Shown: positions 21,599 through 32,173 of the stretch, piece by piece
How positions within the stretch are numbered: position 1 is the stretch's first letter
Layout of the letters: each line of letters begins with the position of its first letter
Source: Welwitschia mirabilis
Lineage: Eukaryota > Gnetophyta > Gnetopsida > Welwitschiales
NCBI GenBank assembly: GCA_051453625.1
Contig: JBOZIK010000001.1
Span: 103,013,279 to 103,048,027, forward strand
Direction: 5' to 3'
DNA length: 34,749 nt
The notes under the pieces: generated by a model
Database searches by the model: none
Told to the model about the DNA's origin: nothing
Seen by the model: the letters and a program-made list of their open reading frames with translations, nothing else
Made by a program: the position numbers and the translations under genes

Positions 21599-22200
21599 CC
21601 CAAAGAATTTTATTAGTGGCAAACAATGTTCCACTTGCTATAATCATTAGTTGGCTTAGCTAGATGAAAACCATGGATTTGGAAGTTGACCATCAAATAT
21701 GTAGGTGTAGCTTGTGATTCATACCTAAGACATGAAATCTCATACCTAAGTATGCACTGAATGCATGGCTAAAATAATAGGCTAGCCTGTAAATTATAGG
21801 ACTTAAATCTCACAACACATAAATTATAGGACATTTATTTTTTGAGGTAATTACATTCTTTTTCCTCAATTTGTTATTTTACATCTTTTCTACTTTAAGT
21901 TTGACCAAATCACGCTAATGGGATGACAATCCAATTAGTGGGACACTCATCCTACATTTAGAAGGTTGTGGGTTTAAACTTTTTATGATTTGAGTAGTAT
22001 ATTATAAGGCCCTGACATTAATTAGATCATTTATTTAGGCTATTATGATAGTTATACTAAGAAGAGGTACAATTACTAAAAGTTTTGAGTTTAAACATCC
22101 CCTAACCAAGTCACATTCATTACTACTATTCCTTTATAAGCCATTTAATTGCTTTGACTTGATTCTTCATTCAAGCAAGACAGATAAGAATTAAAAAATC
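20876..22200. other. Spacer upstream of the rhomboid gene
   Basis: No protein family or RNA gene is visible. It contains the (CT)n microsatellite at 21566-21593. From about 22200 GC content rises towards the gene promoter. Confidence 0.5.
21566..21593. repeat. (CT)n dinucleotide microsatellite
   Basis: About 14 perfect CT units, flanked by AT-rich sequence. It lies about 1.2 kb upstream of the rhomboid TATA box, a plausible length-variable marker. Confidence 0.9.
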
Positions 22201-23001
22201 AACCTAAAATTGCCAAAAAGAAGCAAGAAACCACTCAAGCATTTCTCTACAAATTAAAAATAAGCTTCTTTAAAGGGAATGAAGTTGGTTGAGAAGAGTA
22301 ATTAGAAAAGCGAAATTTAAGTTGAAGAATGATTAGCAGAGTGATAAGAAAGATGAGGTGTCACACGCGACATGTTTCCTAACGCGTGTTGAGGCAACCA
22401 TCGACGCGTAAGACAGTAATCCAAGAAGTGCTAAAAAATTCTCCTAAGTTAGCTGGTTGGCCGTGCTTTGTTTGCAGTGCACGGGTTTCGTTTTTGGTGT
22501 CATCTTGTCGCTTTCAAAGGCTACCTGCTTCCTCTTCTAATGCTAATCTTCTCCTCTGCTAATCTGTTGCTCTCGTCTATTATAGATCCCAATTTAACTC
22601 TTGCCAGTTTGTTGGGTTGATGATCTGGGGGTTGTAATTGTTAATAAATAAACGCCGTAGCACAGACAAGCCTGAGTGGTTTTTAGGGCATTTCACTATA
22701 ACATTCGGTCACCCCATCTGCTTGGACTTCCGAACCCTTCTCCTCTATTCTGCTAGAGGAATCTTATAAAAGGAAGAACAATTCAGAATATTCAGCCAGT
22801 TTGCTTTAAAGGCGTCAGGGTTTCTTTTGGCATCCATGTTCTTGAGAAGAGATTGTTAGACCTATCAAGAGTATTGAAATTTGGAAAGGATTTGTTCAAT
22901 TAGGCCTTTGTAGAACGAAATTGCGGTAGTCGCAGAGAAGTAAGGCAAGTTTGTGGTGTCTTTGGCTCTTAATTGCTATTTAAATTTGACATTGTCTCGG
23001 A
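22201..23001 (+). promoter_or_regulatory. Promoter and 5' UTR region of the rhomboid gene
   Basis: A TATAAAA box sits at 22765-22771 in a locally GC-richer stretch, placing transcription start near 22795-22800 and leaving a 5' UTR of about 200 bases before the ATG at 23002. Upstream, 22360-22400 has CpG-containing ACGCGT-like words (ACGCGTGT, GACGCGTAA) that resemble plant CGCG-type elements; their use is only inferred. No upstream ATG clearly competes near the start. Confidence 0.5.
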
Positions 23002-23309
23002 ATGGGCGAAACGGGTCCATTGGACATTGAAAGGAAAGGGTCACTTGAGGCGGGAAGAAACAACCCAGGAATGGTTCATCCGATGCCAAATGCCGTACCA
23101 TATTATGAGACGAGAGCGAGATCGGAGAGGAGGTGGAATGCATGGATTATTATTTTGTTTGTGATAATTAATATCGCGGTCTTTGTTGTTACGATGTTTG
23201 TGAATGACTGCCCTAAGAAATCACAAACTGGTTGCACTCTGCGTTTTCTTGGGAGATTCTCATTCCAGCCCCTGAGCGAGAATTCACTTTTTGGTCCTTC
23301 ATCTTCAAC
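23002..23309 (+). CDS. Rhomboid-like protein (plant RBL family), exon 1
   Basis: N-terminal exon of an intramembrane serine protease of the secretory pathway (Golgi-type plant rhomboids). The ATG at 23002 opens a 102-codon stretch: a hydrophilic cytosolic N-terminus with 'MPNAVPYYETRARSERRW', then a first transmembrane helix ('WIIILFVIINIAVFVVTMFV', about residues 47-66), then a luminal Cys-containing loop and 'RFLGRFSFQPL', 'NSLFGPSSST', which is hallmark wording of this plant family. The exon ends after the first two bases of a Thr codon at 23309, before GTACGT. Joining to 25198 restores Thr-Leu-Glu-Lys-Met, exactly as the family reads. The frame is clean and codon use looks genic, unlike the retroelement relics. 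The overlapping frame at 22973-23164 starts with TTG and is a shadow. Confidence 0.9.
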
Positions 23310-25197
23310 GTACGTAGCGTGAACCTAAAATCACTTTCATCTTTTATTTTAATTTGTTTTGTTTTTAATTGTCAACTCTCGTTCTATTGATTACCTTTGG
23401 ATTTCAAACTCTTTTTTTCTTTTTCTTTTTTTTTTTTGTGTGTTTTGATACATTTGCATGCAAAAGGATGTTATGGGGTTCACGATCTCCTTTGTGATGT
23501 TTGAACAATGCAAAATAATTTAAAAGGTCTCTAGATTTGATGTTGAGGGCTTATGTTGTGTTAATTTTACTTTACCTCATTCCGGTTGATTCATCTTTGT
23601 TTGGTCACTTGGTTTTGTCTTGTTTGGCCTAGCATTTTATTGGCCCATTCAAAAAACAAATAAATCGGGCGGTAAGCTATGCCGGGTTTTAGTTCTATCT
23701 GAATTTGCATTTAGATATTTCTCTCTCCAAGAACAATTATGACTAAATGGAAGTTTCATGTACTGATAAGCGGCGACAATTATCTTTTATCAATGTATAT
23801 GTTTTGAATTTGCTTGTCAGATTTGTACTATCACGAGTATTGAAATAATTAACGGAGCTTGAACTGCAAACTTGACAAATATATTTCTGAATCGTATTGC
23901 CAAAATTTTAGCTGCAAATCTGTTGCAGTGTATTTATGAATTGTGCTTAGGGGAATTTGTACTGCAAATTTGTTACAATGTATACTAATGAACTGCCATT
24001 ACCGCTATAATTTTCAATTGCGTCTTTCTGCCTATGTTACAAAATTATTGACTTAAAATTGAAATATCTGTAATAGTGGAAAGTAGAGGAAAAGAAAAGA
24101 ACTTGTGCAATAGGTGATGCATGATAGGAAACTCATCATTGTGAATCGTAATCACTAGTATAATGCTGGAACGTCTATGTTAACACAAGACAGGAATTGT
24201 GCTTTTGGACGACAATTATTGACAAAATTTTGAAATGCTCTTTTAACTTAAGTTATAGACTCTAATATAAAAATTCAAATTTGAATATTTGTAATGCTGT
24301 GAGAAATAAGGTAACTCATGGAACAGTGATGCATCATAATGGAGTTATTAGTTAGGACTTGTTTTCGACATACCAATGACTACAGTTTTATTTCAGTGTT
24401 TGCAGCTTGGTCTTCTATGATATTCTTTATGGGGGGGGGTTGTTAAGGTGGAGAATTAACTCATTGTGACCGTAGCACCCCCCAGGGTTAGAGCCACATT
24501 CTTTTTTCTTTTTTGTTTNNNNNNNNNNNNNNNNNNNNNNNNNNNNNNNNNNNNNNNNNNNNNNNNNNNNNNNNNNNNNNNNNNNNNNNNNNNNNNNNNN
24601 NNNNNNNNNNNNNNNNNNGTTAAGGTGGAGAATTAACTCATTGTGACCGTAGCACCCCCCAGGGTTAGAGCCACATTCTTTTTTCTTTTTTGTTTCCTCT
24701 TTTTTTGATTTTGTTTCCCTTAGAAGTGACTTTTATATTATTAAAATTAACTCTCAAAAGCACAGTGGTTACTTGGAGGCAAATAGAAATCAGAATGTCA
24801 AATGTAGAATTACGTAATTATTTAATGATATATGAACAAATTTTGCATCATGGCTTGTTCAAATCTACTTTGAGCAGTAGATTATTTCTATTTATGTTAA
24901 TGGGTATTTGCCATCTCTTGGAAGGTAGCCTTTCACAAAATTGCAGATTGTCACTGGAGCAAGCCTTGCTATTTACTTTGTACTTCTGAAAGCACGAAAC
25001 TTTTACTATTTTACTGGAAATATATGTTGTAGCTAAGATGTTGATTTATGCCTTATGCATTATTATTTAAACACTTAACAGGGTTCTAGTCATAATTTAT
25101 GTCACAAGTTCTTCAGAACAATTTTCTAGATAGAAATATGTTTTACTTAAAATAGTAATTTCATTAAATTTGGTACTTACAGAGCCTTTTCTTGCAG
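23310..25197 (+). other. Intron 1 of the rhomboid gene
   Basis: Begins GTACGT and ends TTGCAG after a T-rich tract. It contains a 100-N gap (24519-24618) flanked by identical 77-base copies (24442-24518 and 24619-24695), so its true length is probably about 177 bases shorter than drawn. A weak two-fold repeat around 'ctgcaaatttgtt' is at 23911-23940 and 23960-23990. No other gene is visible; the frame at 24690-24989 is a shadow. Confidence 0.85.
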
Positions 25198-25361
25198 TTT
25201 AGAGAAAATGGGAGCCCTTGTATGGAATAAGGTTGTTAAGGATCATCAAGGATGGCGACTTGTCACATGTGTTTGGTTGCACGCAGGAGTCATTCATTTG
25301 TTGGTGAATATGTTGAGCCTCTTGTTTATAGGGATCCGTTTAGAGCAAGAATTTGGCTTTG
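25198..25361 (+). CDS. Rhomboid-like protein, exon 2
   Basis: Continues the protease in phase (intron phase 2). It reads '[13 protein letters not shown]', then '[15 protein letters not shown]' with the Trp-Arg motif of the rhomboid L1 loop, then '[18 protein letters not shown]', in which His-x-x-x-Asn supplies the oxyanion-hole asparagine of the active site. It ends in 'EFGF' with a split codon at 25361 before GTGAGT. The following exons should carry GxSG (the nucleophile serine), the catalytic histidine and four more helices. I found none of these in 25362-34749 on the plus strand. Either intron 2 is longer than 9.3 kb or the gene is cut here. The rest of the visible sequence shows no defect, so I favour a functional gene with a long intron. 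Confidence 0.9.
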
Positions 25362-28300
25362 GTGAGTTTTTTTTTTTTCTTTTAAAACATTTTTTATGGT
25401 ATGTGGTGTTTGTGCAGTGCTATAATAGAGATATCGTCTCCATGTAAAGAGGCCTGTGAAGCAACTTAAGACTTTTGTCATCATTTGTGGAATAAAGCTT
25501 TTAACTTGTTACAAACATGGTATTGATACCGTAGAAATTAGAATGAGTGGCTCCTTAGGAGGTTTTTATTGTTTCCTAGATCAAATTCACTTGGATGTGC
25601 CCTGATGGTTGACTAAGACTTTGGTTGGTCGGTTTCTTCTAGCAGTGGAACCTGTATCAGTTTTGATTGCTTACAATTTTCAGTTGTATACTTGGAAAAA
25701 AACTTTTAACTCCTAGACTGCTTATCAGCATGGTTTTTCTTTATTAGAAAAACAGAATGAGAACAAACAAAGCAATTAAAATGTAAACCACTAAGGAATG
25801 CTTACTGAAAACAAAGCAAAATAATCTCAGAGATACATTGTAGGCTACTTTAGGAAACAACGTCATTTTACAGTAGTCGATCCATCAAGGGGTATTGATA
25901 ACACAGTTCCTGGAAGACGAACTGGTTACATGCTATCATGAATGTTAAGGATATAGATTTTGGAAGGTAATTCGCAATACTCTCAGAAAAAGCTATATGA
26001 AGTTATAATGTCTATCGACATAAGGCTATAATAAGAAGCATCAGTTAATTTTTCACATGCTACAATGCAATACCTTTAGGACGCTTTGGGGGGAAGTGTT
26101 TCCTTTCTGACCCTTGTCCACTTCTGTGTAGTACTTTATCTTTCAAACAAGAATATATATGTATATCTATTGTCATACACACAGTTTTTTTTTTTTTAAT
26201 TTGTCTGTAAGCATGAAGCAACATATTGCGTTAGCCATTTCTTTAGTTTTGGTATTTTCTGAACTAATTTCCCCTAGCAGGGTCAAATATGCTGATTAAC
26301 TCAATTAACTTATGAGGATGGCATTTCAAACATTCTCTAGGTATCGCCTCCTAGTTAACACCCTCTACTTGGTGTCAAACTTCATTTTTGATTATAAGCA
26401 ACTAGGACAAGGATGATCCTTCTTGTGCAAAGGTCTATTATAATGTGCAAATGCAATCAAACAAGTAACATCACAATCTAATGTACACACAGCATCGACA
26501 CCGTTGTTTCCATGAATGCATTGCACTGTTTCATCATTAATCCATCTTTGTGTTTTGTCATGATAGCACACCAAGGACTTCTGTTTTTCTGGGTCAGTGA
26601 CGAATGTTTGTCGATAATCTTATCCATCTTGTAAAAATATAAACCAATTTTGTAAAGGAAATTCCAATTTATCCAGAGTAACAGAGGTCATCCATTACTA
26701 GGATCAATCAGATGAGATATATTTTCTTATGTGTGATTTATTTGTAATTTTTTCCTAATTGTAATTGTCAGTTAATCAAAAAAAAAGGAAATGATTCAAG
26801 TGGAGTCTTTTATGGATCAAAATATTAAAGAGTGAGCACCTTCTTTCTCTCTCTACTTGCTCTGTTTCTTTAAAGTTTAGTGACATGCTTTATTGATTTG
26901 CAGTTTCATTGTTTTGTTTTACATCATTGACACCGATTTCTGGGTTTTCGGAATTTCATGGACCTATAGATCATTTCTTATGGTTATTTCTCCATGATAT
27001 ATTATTGCCTCAGGCTGTTGGTCTTCAGTATTGATAGATCAATAAATTTTTGTCTTATCTTTTACGACTTCATGGTGTTCCCATGGTTAGTAACAGGTAT
27101 TTTTTCCTTGATTTTGTATCCAAGGGTTTTGTAGCAAAGTGTCATTTGTTCATATGCAAGTTTGGTTGTTGACATGTATGGAATTACACATGCATGACGT
27201 GTACGATTACATTTTTGCCGTTACCATAGTGTTGCCTTGATGCTTTGGCGTGAGAAGGGATGTTTCCTTGTTGAGGAATGCTGGTGTAGAGTGTTTTTCA
27301 AAATGGTAGATGTTTTTCTTTCTACTACTATTTCTACCCTTTTTTTTTTTTAAAGTTTTTTTTGGTTGGGACTGAAAGGCTTCTTGGTATGATGCATTTC
27401 TGATATATGTTTTCAAATATCTTGTTGAATATGTTGCGACATAGAGACCAATGTTGGAAATGCAAGAAAACCATTTCGTTTGTGATTCAACACGATGAAA
27501 GAAAAATATGTGGAAGGGAAATAAAAAAGAAACAAGAACACAACACAATTTAATGTAGTTTAGTCTCTTCTAGCCTCTGTTCTGAAATCAGATTTTTCTT
27601 ATATTAATAGAGAGTTACAATCAAGGAATAAGACATCAACATGCTAACAATTGGCATCAAATATCAATCATCAACATCTCATAACAGTTTCCTCTTAGGA
27701 TCTCTCCAGCTCACTCATAACGTTCCCCAAATCAAGGTTATGCTTGCCATTTTATACCTTTAGGGTTTACACCGCAATTCTATTATAGTTTCTTTTATCA
27801 TGTTTGTAATACATTTTTGCTTTATTTTGGATGCTTGATTGATCCATCGTTTTATCTTAGTTGCTTCATTGATAAATGTCGAAACTGTCAAAATTACATT
27901 GAACTCAGTTGACACAAGCTTTGGGCTCGGTTTACCAACCTCGCATATGCAGTTTCACACATGCTAATAACTTGTTTGACTGACCTTGGAACTGTATGGA
28001 CTGACCCTATAATAAGTCAATTTGTTTGAAGCTCGCAAGCAACTTGATTGCCCACCATCAAAAGTCCAGTTGATTGATTATTGTCAATCATTAACATGAA
28101 GCCTCAAATCACTGAAAACAGCTTCAAAGGAGACTGGAAATCCACTGTTCTTGACTAGAATCATATGAAATAGGTTCACTATCATGGCAAACACATCTTG
28201 GAAGAGAAATTGTCATCTGTTGAGAGGATGCCCTTACATCATTCATTCCAACTTGGAAAGAAATTTGCTTATTATTCTATATTGGGATCAGGGATCTTGT

Positions 28301-28439
28301 CCCTTATGGGGATCAACTCTTGCTCCATAACCTATCCCTTATTTCCATAATCTTTATTAGAAAATGTCACAGGAAACCTAGGATACTTGTCTCTCAGTTT
28401 TGCGATTCCTTATAACAGGTACATCAATTGACATATCCC
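25362..28439 (+). other. Start of a very long intron 2, mostly unassigned
   Basis: Begins GTGAGT. It carries T-rich runs (25366-25383, 26186-26199, 27338-27365) and no rhomboid exon. A short plus-strand frame at 25849-25953 and a Cys-rich minus-strand frame at 26392-26616 are listed or discussed separately. 27440-28060 has the look of a minus-strand LTR ('gaacacaacacaattta' at 27535-27551), probably the 3' LTR of the Gypsy remnant that follows, but its ends cannot be fixed. Confidence 0.5.
26392..26616 (-). other. Unrecognised Cys-rich open frame
   Basis: A minus-strand frame of about 74 codons from a TAA near 26620 down to the stop at 26392. It has seven cysteines, including 'VCYHD', 'VQCIHG', 'LDCDVTC' and a terminal 'HPCPSC', with balanced composition unlike the Lys/Asn/Ile-rich junk frames around it. 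The first ATG is at 26574. I do not recognise the family. It could be one exon of a zinc-binding or secreted protein, a retrocopy fragment, or chance. No splice sites were convincingly assigned. Confidence 0.3.
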
Positions 28440-28700
28440 CCTCCTTCTTAAGTAATTCCTTCAAATCTTTTACTAGAGTTGTAATATCTAACACATCTCT
28501 TTGATGTGATGACAAGTGAGCAACATTAGGGGAATTAAAATCTTCATAGCTTCAAGCAATCTCATATGATATGCCTTAGTTGAACTCTCTTCAATGGTCT
28601 TCAGTGAAGCGATCTTTGCATGCTTCAATTTTGAATAAGCTTGTTTTTGGACTCTTTTGGGAATATTCACCACAGCCTGAATCATCAGCATAAAATTCAT
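28440..28700 (-). pseudogene. Integrase C-terminal tail, Gypsy remnant
   Basis: The 70-codon frame 28488-28700 reads 'QAYSKLKHAKIASLKTIEES...TKAYHM', matching the post-DDE tail of Gypsy integrases, where a Tyr-x-Lys-Leu-Lys segment precedes 'GP-K-I---NAY'. It is followed by a decayed 'HIKEM'-like stretch. No intact chromodomain aromatic cage can be made out. It is in order with the integrase core upstream on the minus strand. Confidence 0.55.
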
Positions 28701-28879
28701 TACCTTTCATCGTCTTATATGTTGCTGCCTTGTATTTGTCATTACTCTTGTTCAACTACCTTATTATAACAAATTGATGCAAACCCACTATCTGTTGTGC
28801 ATAGTCATTTGCCATTTTCAATTCTCAATTCTATTGGTTGTATATGGTGCTCTTGTTAACTCCATTACCCTACTCAAAT

Positions 28880-29400
28880 TTCACATGTACTAACTTCTTG
28901 TCCCTTTGTTGAGGAACTCCATCACATAAACACCTTAGGAAGCTTTCCAAGCTATGATTTGCAGCTTTTATTTGCCTATTTGTTTGTGGATGATATGCCT
29001 TTGATGTTTATGGTTTAATATGCCAAATATTCCAAAATTTATTCTGAAACTGAGATACAAGTTTCACATCCCTATTAGACAAAATAGGAATGGATAAACT
29101 ATGCAAACAAATGATTCTTTTAAAAAAAGAACAGTATATAATGCATCATAAGATTTTGAAGAAGAAGTAAAATGTGCCATCTTACTACAATGATCAACAA
29201 CTACTAAAATCGAATCATTAGCTTGCTTAGTCTTTGGAACACGAAGTATGAAATTCATACCAATCTCCCATGGGCTACTAGATGAATTGATAGTGGCATA
29301 TACAACCCTATACGTGAAAAACCACCCTTTGCGCTTTGGCAAACATCACATACTTTCACGACTTTCTGCACATATTTTTAGCATATTAGGCCAAGAATAA
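28880..29400 (-). pseudogene. Integrase core, Gypsy remnant
   Basis: The frame 29064-29342 carries 'PKRKGWF', 'SPWEIGMNFI' (the family has W-x-x-[IV]-x-x-D-F; the first catalytic Asp is Asn here) and 'VVVDHCSKMAHF'. Further along the minus strand, around 28920-29000, 'KGISSTNKQ.NKSCKS' reflects the HPQTDGQTE region, with the Glu replaced. The zinc-binding N-terminus is near 29350-29400. The frame is interrupted at about 29064 and later. It acts in cDNA insertion in live elements; here it is dead. Confidence 0.7.
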
Positions 29401-29639
29401 TGTCTCTTCAGGAATTCATAAGAATTATCAAAACACTGATTTCTTGTTGGTTCTTCTTAATGCTTCTCCTGCATCAAATTCAAATGCATAGAACCTTTTG
29501 GTTCTTGAACAAAATAACTGTAATGTACCTTATAATTTGTGCCAAAGGATTCTTAACATGTTGCAAAGTCAACCAAAAATCAACATGAACCTCGTTGAAA
29601 TGCAAATTAAACTTACTCTAGGATAACATTACTTAGGAC

Positions 29640-30275
29640 TCAATGTGTTGGTCACCTGATTTGTTTTTCTGTGCTTGTGCTTCAATACAATAATTAAATT
29701 CTTGCAACTTTTAAGTCCATGTCATTTGTTTAGTAGATAACTTATCTTGAGAATTCAATTATTGTAATGTTTATGATCAATATAAACGATAAATTCACTA
29801 CTCACTATGTAATACTTCCACTTTAATGCTTGCAAGATTGCATACAACTTCTTATGTGCAGAATATCTTATTTTATCATTATTCAATTTTTCACTAAAGA
29901 AAGTAATTAGTTTACCTTCTTCGCTAAGCACTCCCCTATTAGCATTACCACTTGCATCAACTTCTACTTGTAATGGTTTTGTAAAATTTGGGAAATTATT
30001 GAAAAAGTTGAATTCAATGGCTAATGATTACTGACATTTGTCCATCTCAATTGCTTATCCTTTTTGATAGTATCCAATGTAGATGCTGCGGTTCCAGAAA
30101 ATCCATGAATAAATCTATGATAAAATAAACCAAGTCCATGAAAACTATGTACTGCTTTGGCTGATTTCAATGTTGGCCATTTCTTTATTGCTTTCACTTT
30201 CTCTGGGCCCATTTTTGCTTCATTATTCAATACAACCATACCCAAAAATATAAATTCTACATAGCAAACTTGCAT
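29640..30275 (-). pseudogene. RT C-terminus and RNase H, Gypsy remnant
   Basis: The frame 30021-30275 has 'GPEKVKAIKKWP', 'VHSFHGLGLFYHRFIHGFS' and 'KDKQLRWT', the thumb and connection region after the YxDD box. Below 30000, broken frames carry RNase H wording: 'VEVDASGNANRG' (first Asp), 'YSAHKKLYAIL' (the Glu site) and 'VYIDHK' (Asp-His). The palm with the catalytic aspartates is missing at the upstream junction with Gag. Confidence 0.7.
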
Positions 30276-30299
30276 TTCTTCTTATTCACAAATGTTTGT

Positions 30300-30890
30300 T
30301 TTCTTTCGTGTACAATAACCTACAACTCTATGCTTGAAACCTTTGCAGCTGAAACACTATAAACCTTGATCTCCTTGCTACTACAGATTCCCTTGGCCTT
30401 GCAAGCCTCCTCGACCACTTCTGTTATTTTGTGAAGAACTCTATTATTTCCTTTTCTGGAGCCCCTTGCCTGAAAAATTCATTCTATTTCCATATCCTTA
30501 TTGAAAATTTCTACCTTGGCCATGTTCATTCTGTGGTCTCTTCTTGGATATCTTCTCCTTTGTTTGTGATGCCATGTAATATGTGTTGCCAAGGGTTCGA
30601 AGATTTAACATCACAATTTCGTTTTGAACCATCCACCATAAGCCTGTGCAAAATTTACAATATCTTCCTATTTTGTCCTCGAAATACCTCATTTAGCACT
30701 ATGTTATAAAAATTAATCTACATAATCTTTTCATGACCTTTCTTATTGCTTTAAAGTTTGTAACATCCAAATTGCATCCAGCTCGTAAGGAGGCAGTATA
30801 AACTTGTCACTTGGCTTCTCTTTCATCAGATCCCATCAGATTATGGGACAAAACCCTTAGGTGTCTCTGTCAGTCATCTCCTGTTGCTAT
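30300..30890 (-). pseudogene. Gag with zinc knuckle, Gypsy remnant
   Basis: The zinc knuckle lies at 30312-30356: Cys-x2-Cys-x4-His and then a five-residue spacing to the last Cys, one more than the usual four. Upstream on the minus strand, basic Gly/Arg-rich sequence and a Gag-core stretch near 30780-30900 ('KFILPPYE', 'SKLGGTA') can be read in changing frames. The plus-strand frame 30431-30709 is a shadow. Stops throughout show it is dead. Confidence 0.6.
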
Positions 30891-30898
30891 CAAATAGT

Positions 30899-31032
30899 TG
30901 CTGTGCCTCCTAACTTGGAAGAGACAATGTTGATTTCCTAACCTTTTGGAAATTTTTTGATCTGAAAATATTTCTTTACTAGCTGCCATGCCTCTTCACT
31001 TGGAAGAGGCAATGTTGATTTGCTAACTTTAG
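30899..31032 (-). repeat. Two-unit direct repeat, about 83 bp apart
   Basis: Segments at about 30899-30942 and 30982-31026 share 'acttggaagag' and 'caatgttgattt' and align over about 44 bases with few mismatches. They lie at the junction between the Gypsy Gag and the Copia LTR. This could be a duplication made when the Copia element entered, but it is far longer than a normal 5-bp target duplication. Confidence 0.55.
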
Positions 31033-31065
31033 AATCCAATCTTCCATTGTAAATTAGAACAACAA

Positions 31066-31523
31066 TGTTGTTAGAAAATTGCCCCCAAAAAAACAGATTC
31101 AACAAGCAGCAGAAAACGAAGTAAAAGTAAATATAAAGAGAGAACATAAGAGAAAAATATCACCAGCAAACACCATAAATTACGTGGTTCAGCCTGTGGC
31201 CTACATCCATGGGGAAAGGAGAAGGAATTCTACTATTGAAAAACCTGAGGGGTACAATATGCAGTAGTATCACTCAGAAATCAAGATCACTAAAACCAGT
31301 CTGCATATTTAACAAGTACTACAGTCCTTTTATAGACTGTTGTGGCTGAACTATTGGGTAGGTTACAACTCATGGCCTGTTGTTTTTCTTTAAACCAACA
31401 ACTTTTACAACTAACTCTACTTGACAACCACTCTTTCCAAGAAAAGAAAAGGCAACTGAGAAGAGAACATATGCCCTAAATGCTGTGGCCACAGGTTATT
31501 GAGTACAAGGCACACTGAATAAA
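31066..31523 (-). repeat. 3' LTR of the Copia element, about 460 bp
   Basis: On the minus strand a purine-rich GTGGAGA tract (plus 31524-31530) directly precedes the LTR, as in other plant Copia elements. A TATA box (TATAAAAGG on minus, plus 31326-31334) sits about 190 bp in. The plus-strand left end reads TGTTGTTAG at 31066. The stretch 'attacgtggttcagcc' (31179-31194) is typical of plant LTR transcripts. Confidence 0.55.
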
Positions 31524-31639
31524 TCTCCACGTTGGTTTGAATTCTTCCAAATCCTCACAGAAGGAGCAGATTCTATCCGTCTTCTCCATATAAGCCCCAA
31601 AGGGCACAATTTAAGAACAACTCACACCAGTCAAGTTCT

Positions 31640-32132
31640 TGGCAATTGGAAGGAGCTTGGTCAACATATCAGCTGGGTTATCTGCAACACCAATCTTCTT
31701 TATAAGAATGTCACCCTGTGTAACAATGGCTCGAACATAGTGGTGCCTTAGATTAACTTACTTTGTCCTTCTGTGATACATTTGGTCTTTTGTTAAGTGA
31801 AATGCACTCTGATTGTCACAATGGATGACAATCATCTCTTGACCTAAGCTAAGCTCACGAATTAGACCTCTCAACCAAATAGCTTCTTTGATTGCCTCAG
31901 TCATTGCCATATACTCTGCCTTTGTGGTAGATAAAGCAATTGTAGGCTGTAAAGTGGCTCTCCAACTGACTGCGCAACTCCCTAGGGAGAACACATAATT
32001 GGTGAGTGATCTCCTTCTATCAAGATCACCACCATGATCTGAATCAAAGTATCCAGCCAAATTGTCACTACTACTCCCAAATTCCAAACAAGCACCTAGA
32101 CTACTTCTCAAGTATCGAAGAATCCATCTCAC
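31640..32132 (-). pseudogene. Copia RNase H and pol C-terminus
   Basis: The frame 31758-32132 (124 codons) holds 'GYFDSDHGGDLDRRRS' with the first RNase H Asp, 'SLGSCAVSWR', 'LSTTKAEYMAMTEAIKEAIW' with Glu in place, and 'HCDNQSAFHLTKDQMYHRRTK'. These are diagnostic of plant Copia. After a stop at about 31755 the tail 'VNLRHHYVR', 'ADMLTK' continues to about 31640. This is the best-preserved part of the element, and its catalytic acids are visible. Confidence 0.85.
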
Positions 32133-32173
32133 TGCCTGTCAATGAGCTTTACGAGGACATGACATATATCTAC

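Larger units (their letters stand above)
28440..30890 (-). mobile_element. Ty3/Gypsy retrotransposon remnant, antisense to the rhomboid gene
   Basis: Read on the minus strand from high to low coordinates: Gag core and zinc knuckle (30890-30300), the C-terminal end of RT (30275-30000), RNase H (about 30000-29640), integrase (about 29400-28880) and the integrase C-terminal tail (28700-28440). Motif style (DPEKV, 'FHGL.FYHRFI', 'VVVDHCSKMAHF') fits the chromovirus side of Gypsy rather than the Athila-like element upstream. Protease and most of RT, including its YxDD, are missing: the zinc knuckle is followed almost directly by the RT C-terminus, so an internal deletion of over 1 kb occurred. All frames are broken. 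Confidence 0.75.

Noticed and set aside
22973-23164. Frame overlapping rhomboid exon 1
   Set aside because: It begins with TTG, lies in another frame and has no homology, whereas the ATG frame at 23002 matches the rhomboid family throughout.
25849-25953. Short plus-strand frame in intron 2 as a possible rhomboid exon 3
   Set aside because: It contains no GxSG, no membrane helix and nothing like the expected continuation after 'EFGF', and no convincing AG acceptor is placed in phase.
27207-27548. 113-codon minus-strand frame
   Set aside because: Lys-rich and Phe-rich low-complexity translation over T runs and a probable LTR edge, with no recognisable domain.
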